Notes under the pieces: generated by a model
What the model was told of the DNA's origin: nothing
The model's database searches: none
Seen by the model: the letters and a program-made list of their open reading frames with translations, nothing else
Position numbers and translations under genes: made by a program
Shown here: piece after piece, positions 55,603-63,685 of the stretch
Layout of the letters: every line of letters begins with the position of its first letter
Position numbering within the stretch: position 1 is the first letter of the stretch
Source: Argonema galeatum A003/A1
GTDB taxonomy: Bacteria > Cyanobacteriota > Cyanobacteriia > Cyanobacteriales > Aerosakkonemataceae
Assembly: GCF_023333595.1 (NCBI RefSeq)
Contig: NZ_JAIQZM010000003.1
Location: 223,358 to 287,357, forward strand
Direction: 5' to 3'
Length of the DNA stretch: 64,000 nt

Positions 55603-56271
55603 ATGAAAGCAGAAACAAATATTTTCAATCCTGCTTATATCGGAGAAAGAAACGATGTTTTAACGTTGGTTCCTGCCAAACTTATAAAAGTAATCGATGT
55701 CGGTTGTAGCATAGGAAAACTAGGCAAAAGGATCGAAGAATCGAAAGGTGCTGAAATAGTTATCGGCATTGAGTTTGACAAAGAAATGGCTGAAGTAGCC
55801 AAAAATAATTTGGATGAGGTTATCGTAGGTGATATTGAACAAATCGATTGGCATAGCAAAGCTTCTTTAAAAGATTTGGATTGTCTAATATTTGCAGATG
55901 TTTTAGAGCATTTGAAAGACCCGTGGAGAGTTTTAAAACAGACTACCGAACTTTTAGCACCTGAAGTAATTGTAATTGCAAGTATTCCAAATATTAGACA
56001 CTACGATACTTTGTTAAACTTAGTTGTCAAAGGTTACTGGCCTTACAGAAAAAGTGGAATCCACGACCGAACTCACTTACGTTTTTTTACTTTAAAAAAC
56101 ATTGAAGATATGTTTCAAGAAGCAGAATTAGAGATTGTTAAAATAGAGCGTAACTATAGAACCGGCAGGGGAGGAGAACTGAGAAGATTTTATAAATATC
56201 TAGCTGTCCCTCTCTTTAGGGATTTCGTCACATTTCAGTATCTTATAGTTGCCAAAAAGATCAAAAAATAG
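55603..56271 (+). CDS. class I SAM-dependent methyltransferase (AT-rich)
   Basis: 222 residues. Motif I VIDVGCSIGKLG, acidic loop IGIEFDKEMAE, CLIFADVLEHLKDPWRVLKQ and the later IPNIRHYDTLLNL form the Methyltransf_23-type pattern often found in O-antigen and glycan gene clusters. It is notably richer in A/T than its neighbours and I see no GCGATCGC site inside, so it may have been acquired. It stands alone between a palindromic repeat and a G/C hairpin. Substrate unknown. Confidence 0.82.
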   Translation: MKAETNIFNPAYIGERNDVLTLVPAKLIKVIDVGCSIGKLGKRIEESKGAEIVIGIEFDKEMAEVAKNNLDEVIVGDIEQIDWHSKASLKDLDCLIFADVLEHLKDPWRVLKQTTELLAPEVIVIASIPNIRHYDTLLNLVVKGYWPYRKSGIHDRTHLRFFTLKNIEDMFQEAELEIVKIERNYRTGRGGELRRFYKYLAVPLFRDFVTFQYLIVAKKIKK

Positions 56272-56277
56272 GTTATT

Positions 56278-56330
56278 TTTAGCCCCCTTTTTAAGGGGGG
56301 CTGGGGGGATCTCTGCGTAAGTCCTACTCT
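56278..56330. repeat. G/C hairpin repeat with GCGTAAGTCC end
   Basis: TTTAGCCCCCTTTTTAAGGG, GGGCTGGGGGGATCTC, then GCGTAAGTCCTAC. It is the intergenic counterpart of the repeat inserted in the glycosyltransferase gene at 45943 and carries the MITE-end motif seen at 43935. Confidence 0.75.
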
Positions 56331-56368
56331 TTAAATTAGAGGTGCGATTTATGCTTTTTATGCTATAA

Positions 56369-57241
56369 TTATATACGCACCAAAACAGGCTCACTGATTT
56401 TGCTAACAAATGAACCCGACACTGATTCAGTAGCATAAACTTCACAAGAATTATTGGGACTTTCCACCAATTTTACCTTGTAAAGCTCGGCTCCCAATTC
56501 CAGAATCGGCTCTTGCAGTAAATCGCGAATGCGAATAGCAATATTTTCAGCCGTCGGAACAACTTCTGCAAAGTAAGGAATATCTTTATTCAAGAAAGTG
56601 TGATCGAAAGGTTCGACAACATAGTCGTCAACGACCTTTTGCAAAGCTCCCAAATCGACACACATCCCGGTACGCGGGTCAACTTCGCCTTTGACTGTGA
56701 CTTCTAAATGATAATTGTGACCGTGACCGTTAGGACGAGCGCACTTGCCATAAATCTCGCAGTTTTTCTCGTAGCTGAGGTCAGGGCGAGCCAGCCGGTG
56801 AGCGGCGCTAAAATGAGTACCAATGCTGAGGTAAGCTTCCATTTCGTTTCCTAAATAATCTGCCCAAAGTTCAGGATGTTCAAACAGTTGAATACGCACT
56901 AAAGGTAAATGGGGAGCCAGCTTCTGCCAGATTACCCGTGCTATATTTTCGGTAGTAGGAAGAGTCTCTTGAAATTCTGACCAGACTTCGTTGAGATAGG
57001 AAAAGTCCAGTTGGCTGGTGACTTCTCGCTTGATTACGTGCTTAACATCAGATAAGTTCAGCACCATGCCGTACTCATCCAGTTCGCCCGCCATGTAGAC
57101 AAACAGGACGTAGTTATGTCCGTGTCCGGGTGCGCGGGTGCAGGCACCAAACCGCTGAATGTTTTCCGCTTCAGTTAGTTCGGGTAACCAGTACCTGTGG
57201 CTAGCCGAAAACTGAGCGCGACGATTAACAATACATTTCAT
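56369..57241 (-). CDS. tandem-domain 6-pyruvoyl-tetrahydropterin / 6-carboxytetrahydropterin synthase
   Basis: 290 residues made of two PTPS/QueD domains. Domain 1 (1-135) has FSASHRYW, FGACTRAPGHGHNY and TTENIARVIW. Domain 2 (about 140-275) has FSAAHRLARP, YGKCARPNGHGHNY and TAENIAIRIRD. Each carries its own three-histidine zinc site and catalytic Cys, so both may be active or one may be structural. Typical enzymes have a single domain of about 130 residues. The product could feed queuosine or tetrahydropterin synthesis; no que genes are adjacent. Confidence 0.88.
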   Translation of the reverse strand: MKCIVNRRAQFSASHRYWLPELTEAENIQRFGACTRAPGHGHNYVLFVYMAGELDEYGMVLNLSDVKHVIKREVTSQLDFSYLNEVWSEFQETLPTTENIARVIWQKLAPHLPLVRIQLFEHPELWADYLGNEMEAYLSIGTHFSAAHRLARPDLSYEKNCEIYGKCARPNGHGHNYHLEVTVKGEVDPRTGMCVDLGALQKVVDDYVVEPFDHTFLNKDIPYFAEVVPTAENIAIRIRDLLQEPILELGAELYKVKLVESPNNSCEVYATESVSGSFVSKISEPVLVRI

Positions 57242-57383
57242 GAATCCACGTGGGGAGGAGCGAAGGATAAAAGTAAATTTTTGTAAAGTACTTTGTTCCA
57301 GAATAAACCAATTCCCGCTTCTATTTCATCTACAGGATTAAGATTGAGGATTTGGAAGGAGAAATTTTCCATGCCCCATGCCC

Positions 57384-58082
57384 TTAAGCAACATTTTTCA
57401 AGGCAGCTTGAGCTTCGCGGCGCAGTCCGGCGGCAATCCTAAACATTTCATGACCCGTGTGCAGATAGCGATCGTCATAATTGAAAGTGAAGAACTCTAA
57501 TTCGTCAATCCCATCGCTTAGTTGATTTAGGCAATAATAAAGGGTTGCTGCAACGCCAGCTACTTGGGCGGGATTGGGCATGGAACGAAAATAAAGCTGC
57601 GCTTGCTCTAAAAAGTCTCGACAGTCTTTGAGGTAATCCTGAAAAGCCTCCAGCAGTTCATCATCAAAGGGGTCAGCGGCGAGGTTATCTATCTGAGCCT
57701 TTAGGGGATTGAGAATGCGGCAAAGTAAGCGATTGACTGGCTGATAAACTTGGTTGAGCCATCGCTGAATTTGCTCGTCGGTATCTCTTGCATTTTGTCG
57801 CTGTTTCTGGTATTGTTCTTGGGCAGCTTTAGTCCGCTGTTGCCAATTGCCAGAGGAGGTTAGTGAGGGATTGCGTAGTTGCCGATCGTATGACTGTCTC
57901 TGCTGTCCATCGCCCAGTATTTCATAGGCGGCGTTAAGTTCGACGATTTGCTCGTGATTGGCTTTCTCGTGCTGGCTATCTGGATGATAGAGTTTGGCTA
58001 ATTGGCGATACGATCGCTTGATTTCAGCTTGAGTAGCCTGCGGACTGACTTGTAGGGTTTCGTAGTGATTGGGATCTGCCAT
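57384..58082 (-). CDS. J-domain (DnaJ-like) co-chaperone
   Basis: 232 residues. An N-terminal J domain (residues 6-70) contains YRQLAKLYHPD with the HPD motif that stimulates DnaK ATPase, followed by YEILGDGQQRQSYDR. There is no Gly/Phe region or zinc finger, so it is a class C J-protein. The C-terminal 150 residues are helical and unrecognised (LLCRILNPLKAQIDNLAADP) and presumably bind a specific client. Soluble. Monocistronic. Confidence 0.88.
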   Translation of the reverse strand: MADPNHYETLQVSPQATQAEIKRSYRQLAKLYHPDSQHEKANHEQIVELNAAYEILGDGQQRQSYDRQLRNPSLTSSGNWQQRTKAAQEQYQKQRQNARDTDEQIQRWLNQVYQPVNRLLCRILNPLKAQIDNLAADPFDDELLEAFQDYLKDCRDFLEQAQLYFRSMPNPAQVAGVAATLYYCLNQLSDGIDELEFFTFNYDDRYLHTGHEMFRIAAGLRREAQAALKNVA

Positions 58083-58176
58083 AACACTAATTCAGTAGTA
58101 GGCCAAACCGATCTTGATAGGTCGAAAGCAGGGAAGTTGGGGATACCGTGCCTATCAAAATCAGATTGGTGAACTA

Positions 58177-59142
58177 TTAGGCTAACCCAAGAGTCGATAT
58201 TTTGGGTTCTGGATCTTGGAACAAAGGCGTACTCAAATAGCGTTCTCCAAAACTGGGTTGAATCATCACTATCAAGCGTCCCTCATTTTCCTTTCGCTGG
58301 GCTACCTCGATCGCAGCACACAGCGCCGCACCAGTCGAAATACCGGATAACAGCCCTTCTTCGCGAGCTAGACGACGCCCGTAAGCGATCGCTTGTTCAT
58401 CGGTAACTGCGATCGTCTCATCAATTAATTCCACCTTAAGCACTTCGGGAATAAATCCAGCCCCAATACCCTGAATTTTGTGCGGGCCTGGTTTTCCACC
58501 TGAAAGAACTGGGCTATTGGTAGGTTCGACTGCGATCGCCTGAAAGGAAGGTTTCAGCTTTTTGATTACCTCGGCCACACCCGTAATCGTACCACCAGTG
58601 CCGACCCCAGCCACCAGGATATCCACCTCCCCATCCGTATCATCCCAAATTTCTTGTGCTGTTTTCTCCCGATGAATTTGCGGGTTAGCCGGATTGCGAA
58701 ATTGTTGCAGCATATAGGCATTGGCCGTCATTTCCACAATCTCCTGCGCCTGCCTAATCGCCCCGCTCATACCCTCAATGCCTGGAGTCAGTTGCAGTTC
58801 CGCTCCATAAGCTCGCAACATCGCCCGTCGCTCGCTGCTCATAGTTTCCGGCATAGTCAAAATTAACCGATAACCCCTAGCCGCAGCAACCATCGCCAGA
58901 GCAATCCCCGTATTTCCAGAAGTTGGTTCCACCAACACTGTTTTGCCCGGTGTAATCCGCCCTTCCTCCTCAGCCTTATCAATCATGCTCACGCCAATGC
59001 GGTCTTTAACAGAAGCCGCTGGATTCATCCCCTCCAACTTCACCACAATTCGCGCCACACAGCCTTCTGCTTGTGGAATCCGATTTAACTGTACTAGAGG
59101 CGTGCGACCGACTAACTCGGTAATATCATGGGCAATCCGCAT
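58177..59142 (-). CDS. cysK: cysteine synthase A (O-acetylserine sulfhydrylase)
   Basis: 321 residues from [20 protein letters not shown] (ATG at 59142; an open extension to 59190 is encoded by a TCCATAGTCCATAGTCC repeat and is not coding). PLP lysine in [10 protein letters not shown], phosphate-binding [10 protein letters not shown] and the PLP-phosphate loop VGTGGTITG are all present. It makes cysteine from O-acetylserine and sulfide. An Rrf2-family regulator gene lies 82 bases upstream on the same strand. Rrf2 proteins such as CymR act with CysK in Bacillus, so regulation of this gene by its neighbour is plausible. Confidence 0.93.
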   Translation of the reverse strand: MRIAHDITELVGRTPLVQLNRIPQAEGCVARIVVKLEGMNPAASVKDRIGVSMIDKAEEEGRITPGKTVLVEPTSGNTGIALAMVAAARGYRLILTMPETMSSERRAMLRAYGAELQLTPGIEGMSGAIRQAQEIVEMTANAYMLQQFRNPANPQIHREKTAQEIWDDTDGEVDILVAGVGTGGTITGVAEVIKKLKPSFQAIAVEPTNSPVLSGGKPGPHKIQGIGAGFIPEVLKVELIDETIAVTDEQAIAYGRRLAREEGLLSGISTGAALCAAIEVAQRKENEGRLIVMIQPSFGERYLSTPLFQDPEPKISTLGLA

Positions 59143-59224
59143 ATTTTTGTCCTTTGTCAATAGTCCATAGTCCATAGTCCTTGAGTTCATGGTTCATAGC
59201 AATGACCAATAACCAATGACCAAA

Positions 59225-59662
59225 TTAGATGTAATACATAATATCTAGTTGACGCCTAGCATCTCGCTTCTCACGCAGATCTTGTAGTGTATATTTTTGC
59301 AAAACTGAATTAGCTGCTTGCAGCCCTTCCAGCCAAATTTCTCGCACCACAGCACTTTCTAGGGTTTTGGGCGGAGCATCGTTTGAAGATGACTGAGAAT
59401 CTAGTCCCTCAAGACAGTACACCACATCCAAAAGCGTGATTTTCCAGGGTTCGCGACCCAGAACGTAGCCTCCCTTCGCTCCGCGTTGGCTACGCACCAA
59501 ACCGCAGCGCCTCATAGTCGCCAGCAATTGTTCTAAATATCGATCGGGAATATTTTGCTGAGCCGCAATCTGCCGAATTTGCAGCGGTTCGCCGCTCTGA
59601 TAGTGAATTGTCAGCTCTAAAAGAGCTAAAAGCGCGTATTCACTTTTACACGAGAGTTCCAC
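59225..59662 (-). CDS. Rrf2 family transcriptional regulator
   Basis: 145 residues from GTG 59662 (VELSCKSEYALLALLELT, matching the family start better than an ATG at 59743 inside a repeat). The winged helix contains LQIRQIAAQQNIPDRYLEQL and the wing RSQRGAKGGYVLGR. The C-terminal region has no cysteine triad, so an IscR-type iron-sulfur cluster is unlikely and a CymR-like sensor is more probable. It is directly upstream of cysK on the same strand. Some cyanobacterial Rrf2 regulators have other targets, so the cysteine link is an inference from position. Confidence 0.85.
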   Translation of the reverse strand: MELSCKSEYALLALLELTIHYQSGEPLQIRQIAAQQNIPDRYLEQLLATMRRCGLVRSQRGAKGGYVLGREPWKITLLDVVYCLEGLDSQSSSNDAPPKTLESAVVREIWLEGLQAANSVLQKYTLQDLREKRDARRQLDIMYYI

Positions 59663-59841
59663 AGTATATCGTTTCCGGTTGATTATGTTTAGTTTCGGCT
59701 TCAGTAGAATTGTCGGTTGGGTTGAGCAGCGCACGAAACCCAACTTTCTCTAAGCTCATTACTTTCTTCATTATACTCCGGTTATATACTGGAGTTTATC
59801 GGTTTACCGGAATCTGCTTTCTTGGGTTGCAGGCTTTGTTT

Positions 59842-59925
59842 GTTAGGACTCACGCTTTTCGCCCCCCTAACCCCCCAAGTTTGGGGGGAACAGAACTTTT
59901 CGCCCCCCAAACTTGGGGGTAATAT
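59842..59925. repeat. G/C hairpin element with AGGACTCACGC end
   Basis: AGGACTCACGC, then CCCCCCAAGTTTGGGGGG and CCCCCCAAACTTGGGGG. Same family as 42731 and 43935. Confidence 0.65.
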
Positions 59926-60290
59926 AGCTAGGGACTAGGGGCTAGGGGCTAGGGGCTAGGGTAAGAAAGGTTTATTATCAAGGGTTTGGTGGAATTAAGA
60001 ATGCCTTAACCGACGAGAGCGGTTGCTATATCATGTCCTTACGCATCGGTTGCCTAAAAAATTCGCGTTCTCATATCTGCGTTCATCTGCGTTCATCCTT
60101 CTTTATCTGCGGTAAAAAATTAACCTACGATGAAAACAGAAAATTTGACGATATCACTCTTACACTAACGATGCAACCGGACATAATATATAGCTAAGGG
60201 CTAGGGGCTAGGGACTAGGGTCAGAAGGGTTTAGAATCAAGGGTTTGGTGGAATTAAGAACGTCCTAACCGCCAAGGCGGTTGCTATAAC
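59923..60290. repeat. tandem copies of a CTAGGGG/GGTTTGGTGG unit flanking a MITE
   Basis: Unit 1 (about 59923-60030) and unit 2 (about 60187-60290) share AATATAGCTA, CTAGGGGCTAGGG, CAAGGGTTTGGTGGAATTAA, and a final GCGGTTGCTATA hairpin. The MITE copy 2 lies exactly between them, so the array has a nested history. Confidence 0.75.
60028..60189. repeat. MITE-like element, copy 2 (inverted relative to copy 1)
   Basis: 162 bp with ends ATATCATGTCCTTACGCATC and, complement of right, ATATTATGTCCGGTTGCATC. The interior matches copy 1 (26016-26180) in reverse orientation, including GTTGCCTAAAAAA and TCTGCGTTCATCTGCGTT blocks. Confidence 0.85.
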
Positions 60291-60349
60291 TGGACTTTCT
60301 CCCCCCAAACTTGGGAGGTCGGGGGGCAGTTAGATCGAGATGCGCCCAT

Positions 60350-60375
60350 AAAAAAGCCCCGTTATCGGGGCTTTT
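60350..60375 (-). terminator. rho-independent terminator of the porin gene
   Basis: On the minus strand AAAAGCCCC, loop GATAAC, GGGGCTTTT followed by TTTA: a compact stem with T-run 29 bases after the porin stop. Confidence 0.9.
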
Positions 60376-60403
60376 GTTCTGTTCGGAGTCAGTTGTTCAT
60401 CAG

Positions 60404-62491
60404 CTAGAAAGTGAAGGTAGTTCTGAGCGTACCGATAAAGATGTCATCATTGTTCTTATTCTGATCGGGAGCCATTAGCCAGATCACACCCGGCGTTACC
60501 GAGATGTTGTCTGTGAGTTGGAACTTGTAGAAACCTTCCAAGTGCCAAGGAATATCTCGGCGGAACCTGGGGTCTGGGCCAGCAACTTCTATACCTGTCA
60601 AGTAGGGCTCCGCACCGGCAAAAAGACCCAAAACATTACCCTCTCTGCCAATGTTGGGTAAAGCAACGCCAAGTCCGTAAGTCCACATTTGTGCGGTTCC
60701 ACGACGGATCAGGGTTGCGTCTGTCATAGAAGCCCAGCCGCTGATCGAAAAATTCTTGCTGAGTCGAAACGCAGCTTGCGCCCCATAAGAGTTCGCCGCA
60801 ATCGGAGTGCTGGTTCCATTTTGTGATGTACCCAGAAGTGTGGATGGCAAATTACCCAGACTGGTACCAACGAGGCGACCGCCAGCACCTCCGCCACCGT
60901 CGAATATGTCGCTGCCGGTGTTGTGGTAACTGTGAACGTATGTTAAAGCAAAGCCAAGGCTATTGCTGACGCTGAAATTTAGTTGCGCCAAAGCGGAATA
61001 GTTACCATCCAACAGACCGTTCGTATCGGTCGGATTATTGGCACCAGTAGGAGAATTACCGGGGCGATTAATACCCGAACCCCCCGCTAAGTAACCCACA
61101 GTGATGGAACTTGGTTTGAAAAAGCTACCGCCGCGTCCTACACTGAAGCTGATTCCACCACCTGCACCGCCACCAATCCGATAGATGGGGTTCTGTTGTG
61201 CAAAGGCAGAAATAGCGCCATTGCCACCATCACCGTCGTAGAAGTAAGGGTTGGAAACGTCGGCGTAGTCAGCGTGGAGTCCCCCAAAAGCGGCAACATA
61301 CGCACGCGAGCTGCCAAATAACGGGAATTCATACGCCAACCAGTCCAATACAATATCGTTGTTGCCACCGCCACCAACGAAATATTGCAACGTACCTTCT
61401 GCTGTACTCCGAAATGTCCCGTTACCGTCGCCGTCAGTAAACGTACTGCCTGGGAAATTATTAAAGGGGACAGTGTTACCGGCTGCAATACGGGTGTGCA
61501 GGATATCTTTACCCGTGAAGCTGGTTTGGAATTCTAAACGTACCCTGTCTTGAAAGACTGTATTGTTGTTGTCGTCAACACCACTACCAATGTTGCTACC
61601 CCCAAAGGCATCAGCCAAAGCAAAAATAGCTTCTCCCTTCAGCTTGGTCGTAGTGGAGAATTGCTGCGCTTCCAGTCGCGTCGTCCGAGCTTCCAGAGCA
61701 TCTACTCGGCCTCGCAAAGTAGCCAATTCCGCCGCAAACTCTTCTTGTAACCGTTGCAGCGCGGCCAAATCTTCTTTGCCAATACCTTGAGGCAACGACG
61801 CAATCAGTTCTTGAATCCGATTTAAACAGGAATTTAACCCAGCCGCAAACTCATAGCGAGTCAGAGCCCTGTTGCCACGATAGGTCCGATCTGGATAACC
61901 TTCAATACAACCGTAGCGCTCAACCAGGGATTGCAGTGCTTGGAAAGCCCAGTCTGTAGGCTGTACGTCCCGCAATTGAGATACGGAAGTAACTTGACCC
62001 TCCGAGACTCTGTTGGCGGAGCCTTCGTTGCTGTATTGGAGAATTTGGTCTAAATTACCCGAACTATTGGAGGGTGCTGCCTGAGCTACCGTATTTGACG
62101 ATAAACTCCGAGACGCGGGAGCAGCAGTTGGTGCCTTATCAGCCAGCGTTTTCTCTTGCAAAGTGCGGGCTTGGGTTGGGGCTTCTGCTTTGGAAGCAGC
62201 TGCCTTCTGCTGCAAAATAGGAGCTTCAGCGAAAGGCGTCTCCAACTTAGAGCCAGCCGCAGCGTCTTCCTCTGCTGCTGACTGCGCTGGAGCTATATGT
62301 TGTAAGGCATCCAACTTCAGGTTGGCTGCGGCAATTGGCTGCGCTTCAGGACTTTGAGTTGCTACAGCTTGGGGCTGACTTACTTCTGCGGTTGTTTGGC
62401 TTTCTGCGGCCATTGCTGAAGAGCCAAATACTAGGGCTGCCCCCAGGATTGCCGGACTAAACAGCAGAGACTTCAACAACATTTTGGACAT
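60404..62491 (-). CDS. outer-membrane porin with SLH domain (iron uptake porin / OprB type)
   Basis: 695 residues. A signal peptide (MSKMLLKSLLFSPAILGAAL, then VFGSSAMAA) precedes a long low-complexity Ala/Gln/Glu-rich stretch (about 30-160). An SLH domain follows (VSQLRDVQPTDWAFQALQSL, GCIEGYPDRTYRGNRALTRY), anchoring to peptidoglycan-linked polymer, then a coiled coil (ELATLRGRVDALEARTTRLE) and an OprB-type beta-barrel ending in an aromatic-terminated strand (TFTF). This is the major cyanobacterial Som-type porin layout. The low-complexity insert is longer than in most relatives. The leader contains a GTGTGAGGAG motif overlapping the ribosome-binding site. Confidence 0.92.
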   Translation of the reverse strand: MSKMLLKSLLFSPAILGAALVFGSSAMAAESQTTAEVSQPQAVATQSPEAQPIAAANLKLDALQHIAPAQSAAEEDAAAGSKLETPFAEAPILQQKAAASKAEAPTQARTLQEKTLADKAPTAAPASRSLSSNTVAQAAPSNSSGNLDQILQYSNEGSANRVSEGQVTSVSQLRDVQPTDWAFQALQSLVERYGCIEGYPDRTYRGNRALTRYEFAAGLNSCLNRIQELIASLPQGIGKEDLAALQRLQEEFAAELATLRGRVDALEARTTRLEAQQFSTTTKLKGEAIFALADAFGGSNIGSGVDDNNNTVFQDRVRLEFQTSFTGKDILHTRIAAGNTVPFNNFPGSTFTDGDGNGTFRSTAEGTLQYFVGGGGNNDIVLDWLAYEFPLFGSSRAYVAAFGGLHADYADVSNPYFYDGDGGNGAISAFAQQNPIYRIGGGAGGGISFSVGRGGSFFKPSSITVGYLAGGSGINRPGNSPTGANNPTDTNGLLDGNYSALAQLNFSVSNSLGFALTYVHSYHNTGSDIFDGGGGAGGRLVGTSLGNLPSTLLGTSQNGTSTPIAANSYGAQAAFRLSKNFSISGWASMTDATLIRRGTAQMWTYGLGVALPNIGREGNVLGLFAGAEPYLTGIEVAGPDPRFRRDIPWHLEGFYKFQLTDNISVTPGVIWLMAPDQNKNNDDIFIGTLRTTFTF

Positions 62492-62502
62492 TTTTACTCT
62501 TT

Positions 62503-62512
62503 CTCCTCACAC
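62503..62512 (-). promoter_or_regulatory. candidate Yfr1 sRNA pairing site over the porin ribosome-binding site
   Basis: The minus strand reads GTGTGAGGAG 11 bases before the porin ATG. It is exactly complementary to the CUCCUCACAC core of the cyanobacterial sRNA Yfr1 and includes the Shine-Dalgarno GGAG. Yfr1 is reported to repress outer-membrane porin mRNAs in Prochlorococcus. Yfr1 itself is not in the window. Confidence 0.6.
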
Positions 62513-62633
62513 CACATCATAGAGAATCTACGGATTCATCTAAATTTCCCGATCGATACCTTGGTCAAATTAACTTATTTGACTGGCGAAAGCGCTGCGG
62601 GGTTCACTTTCCTAGAGTTTGACATTCTCACCG

Positions 62634-62757
62634 TCACAGCGTCAGCTTGACGGGAGATTCCTGATTCAACGAGCGATGCTTTTTAACACTTGTGTTAACG
62701 AGTCTTACTCCCTCTCCACAGGCTTAACTTTCCGTATGCCCTACGGTAGTTGATGCT
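62634..62757 (-). pseudogene. C-terminal relic of a TnpB gene
   Basis: The minus-strand frame reads ASTTVGHTES, stop, ACGEGVRLVNTSVKKHRSLN, then QESPVKLTL and TGA at 62634. This matches the usual tail of cyanobacterial IS200/IS605 TnpB proteins (TVGHTEIxACGE). The internal stop and lack of any upstream RuvC domain show it is a relic. It lies between the porin promoter region and the structured locus at 63259. Confidence 0.7.
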
Positions 62758-62760
62758 TTT

Positions 62761-63258
62761 GCTTCCTACTTACCTAATTTTGTCACTTGGTTTTGTAACT
62801 AGAGGTGTTTCAGAGAAGCTTCTAGCTTCTAGGGTTCAATCCTTTAAAGTTTTACTTCAACAAGGATTTGTGTTGAAAACCCCCTACTTTAACTCTTTGA
62901 CGATCTAGGTGCTGATTTGCGATCTTGCTATTGTACTCCATTTATGGGGATATGACAAGAGACACAAGGGTAAAAGCATTAAAGTTAGGCTTACCGAGGA
63001 CGAGGCAAGAGAGGATTAATCTTGATGCGAAATCTCAAGGGTTTTCTGTGTCTCTTGGTGATTCGGGATTACATCAAGCGACTACCTAAAACGGATTCGC
63101 TACGCTCAATTTGTGAGTTGGTTGCAATTCATCTCACCACCAAGCTGTCGCTGTGGTGGGAGTCCTCTTGCAACATTTTAGATAGATTAACAAATTACAG
63201 CAGCGCAGCTTTCACTCATCAGCCAGTTTCCGATCTGGCTCTTGGTACAAAAAACTAT
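62761..63258. other. intergenic region, no gene recognised
   Basis: About 500 bases between the TnpB relic and the terminator at 63259. A TTCAACAAGGATTTGTGTTGAA hairpin, similar to the sequence near 51493, is at about 62857-62878. An 87-codon plus-strand frame (63022-63285) has no recognisable features and runs into the terminator stem, so I do not call it. Confidence 0.4.
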
Positions 63259-63312
63259 CCGCTCTCAGCGATAGTGACTTGGTAAAATTTTGGTCACTAT
63301 TGCTGAGAGCGG
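63259..63312 (-). terminator. strong rho-independent terminator of a short transcript
   Basis: On the minus strand CCGCTCTCAGCAATAGTGAC pairs with GTCACTATCGCTGAGAGCGG (19 of 20 positions) across a 14-base loop, followed by ATAGTTTTTTG. It ends a transcript coming from the right, beyond the psbD terminator, and so defines a separate short unit. Confidence 0.82.
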
Positions 63313-63412
63313 TCTAGCGGGTCTTCAGATTGAAACTAGACTGCCGGGAGGAACTCTAACCTGCCCAGCAGGAACAGCTATTTTAGTTCCACTAGGGAAC
63401 TAAGCTTAACTG

Positions 63413-63484
63413 CTAGAGAACAGCCCCGGCGCACAGCCAGTTAAATCCAATCTGATGACCCATGATTTTACTACTATCTTGCAT
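63413..63484 (-). CDS. possible 23-residue microprotein with strong ribosome-binding site
   Basis: ATG at 63484 is preceded by AAGGAGGTGAT, an almost full anti-16S match, with GGAGG 8 bases before the start. The peptide begins MQDSSKIMGHQIGFNW and ends LCAGAVL, with a single Cys and Trp. The stop is TAG at 63413. Downstream on the same strand lie two small hairpins (63383-63403 and 63360-63372) and then the terminator at 63259-63312, so the unit looks like a self-contained transcript of about 250 nt. I do not recognise the peptide. It could be a leader peptide, a small membrane or complex subunit, or a coding part of a dual-function RNA. Confidence 0.5.
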   Translation of the reverse strand: MQDSSKIMGHQIGFNWLCAGAVL

Positions 63485-63613
63485 AGGCATCACCTCCTTA
63501 TTCCCTGAACGGTCTTTGTCTCAAAGAGGAAATTGAAGTATTGGTGTTATTCACCTGTAGTTAATGTATCACACCAAAACAAGAAAATGGGGATCTTCCC
63601 AAAAAATTACCAA

Positions 63614-63645
63614 AAAACCCCTGCCTATCGATAGGCAGGGGTTTT
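63614..63645 (-). terminator. rho-independent terminator after psbD
   Basis: AAAACCCCTGCCTATC and GATAGGCAGGGGTTTT form a perfect 32-bp palindrome, with a T-run (TTTTTTGG) on the minus strand. It lies 41 bases after the psbD stop. A second small stem (CGGCTCGGC...GCTGAGCCG) sits between. Confidence 0.9.
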
Positions 63646-63685
63646 CGGCTCGGCTAGTAAAGCTGAGCCGGGATGAGGCTAAATA

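Larger units (their letters stand above)
59663..60403. other. 740-base repeat-dense intergenic region
   Basis: No gene is seen. From left to right: a GTTGGGTTGAGC...GAAACCCAAC hairpin (59714-59746), a G/C hairpin element starting AGGACTCACGC (59842-59925), a CTAGGGG tandem tract (59931-59962) with its GGTTTGGTGGAATTAAGAA unit (about 59923-60030), a MITE (60028-60189), a second CTAGGGG/GGTTTGGTGG unit (60187-60290), another G/C hairpin (60300-60330), and the porin terminator (60350-60375). Confidence 0.75.

Noticed and set aside
63022..63285. 87-codon plus-strand frame
   Set aside because: Ends in the stem of a minus-strand terminator and shows no recognisable features.
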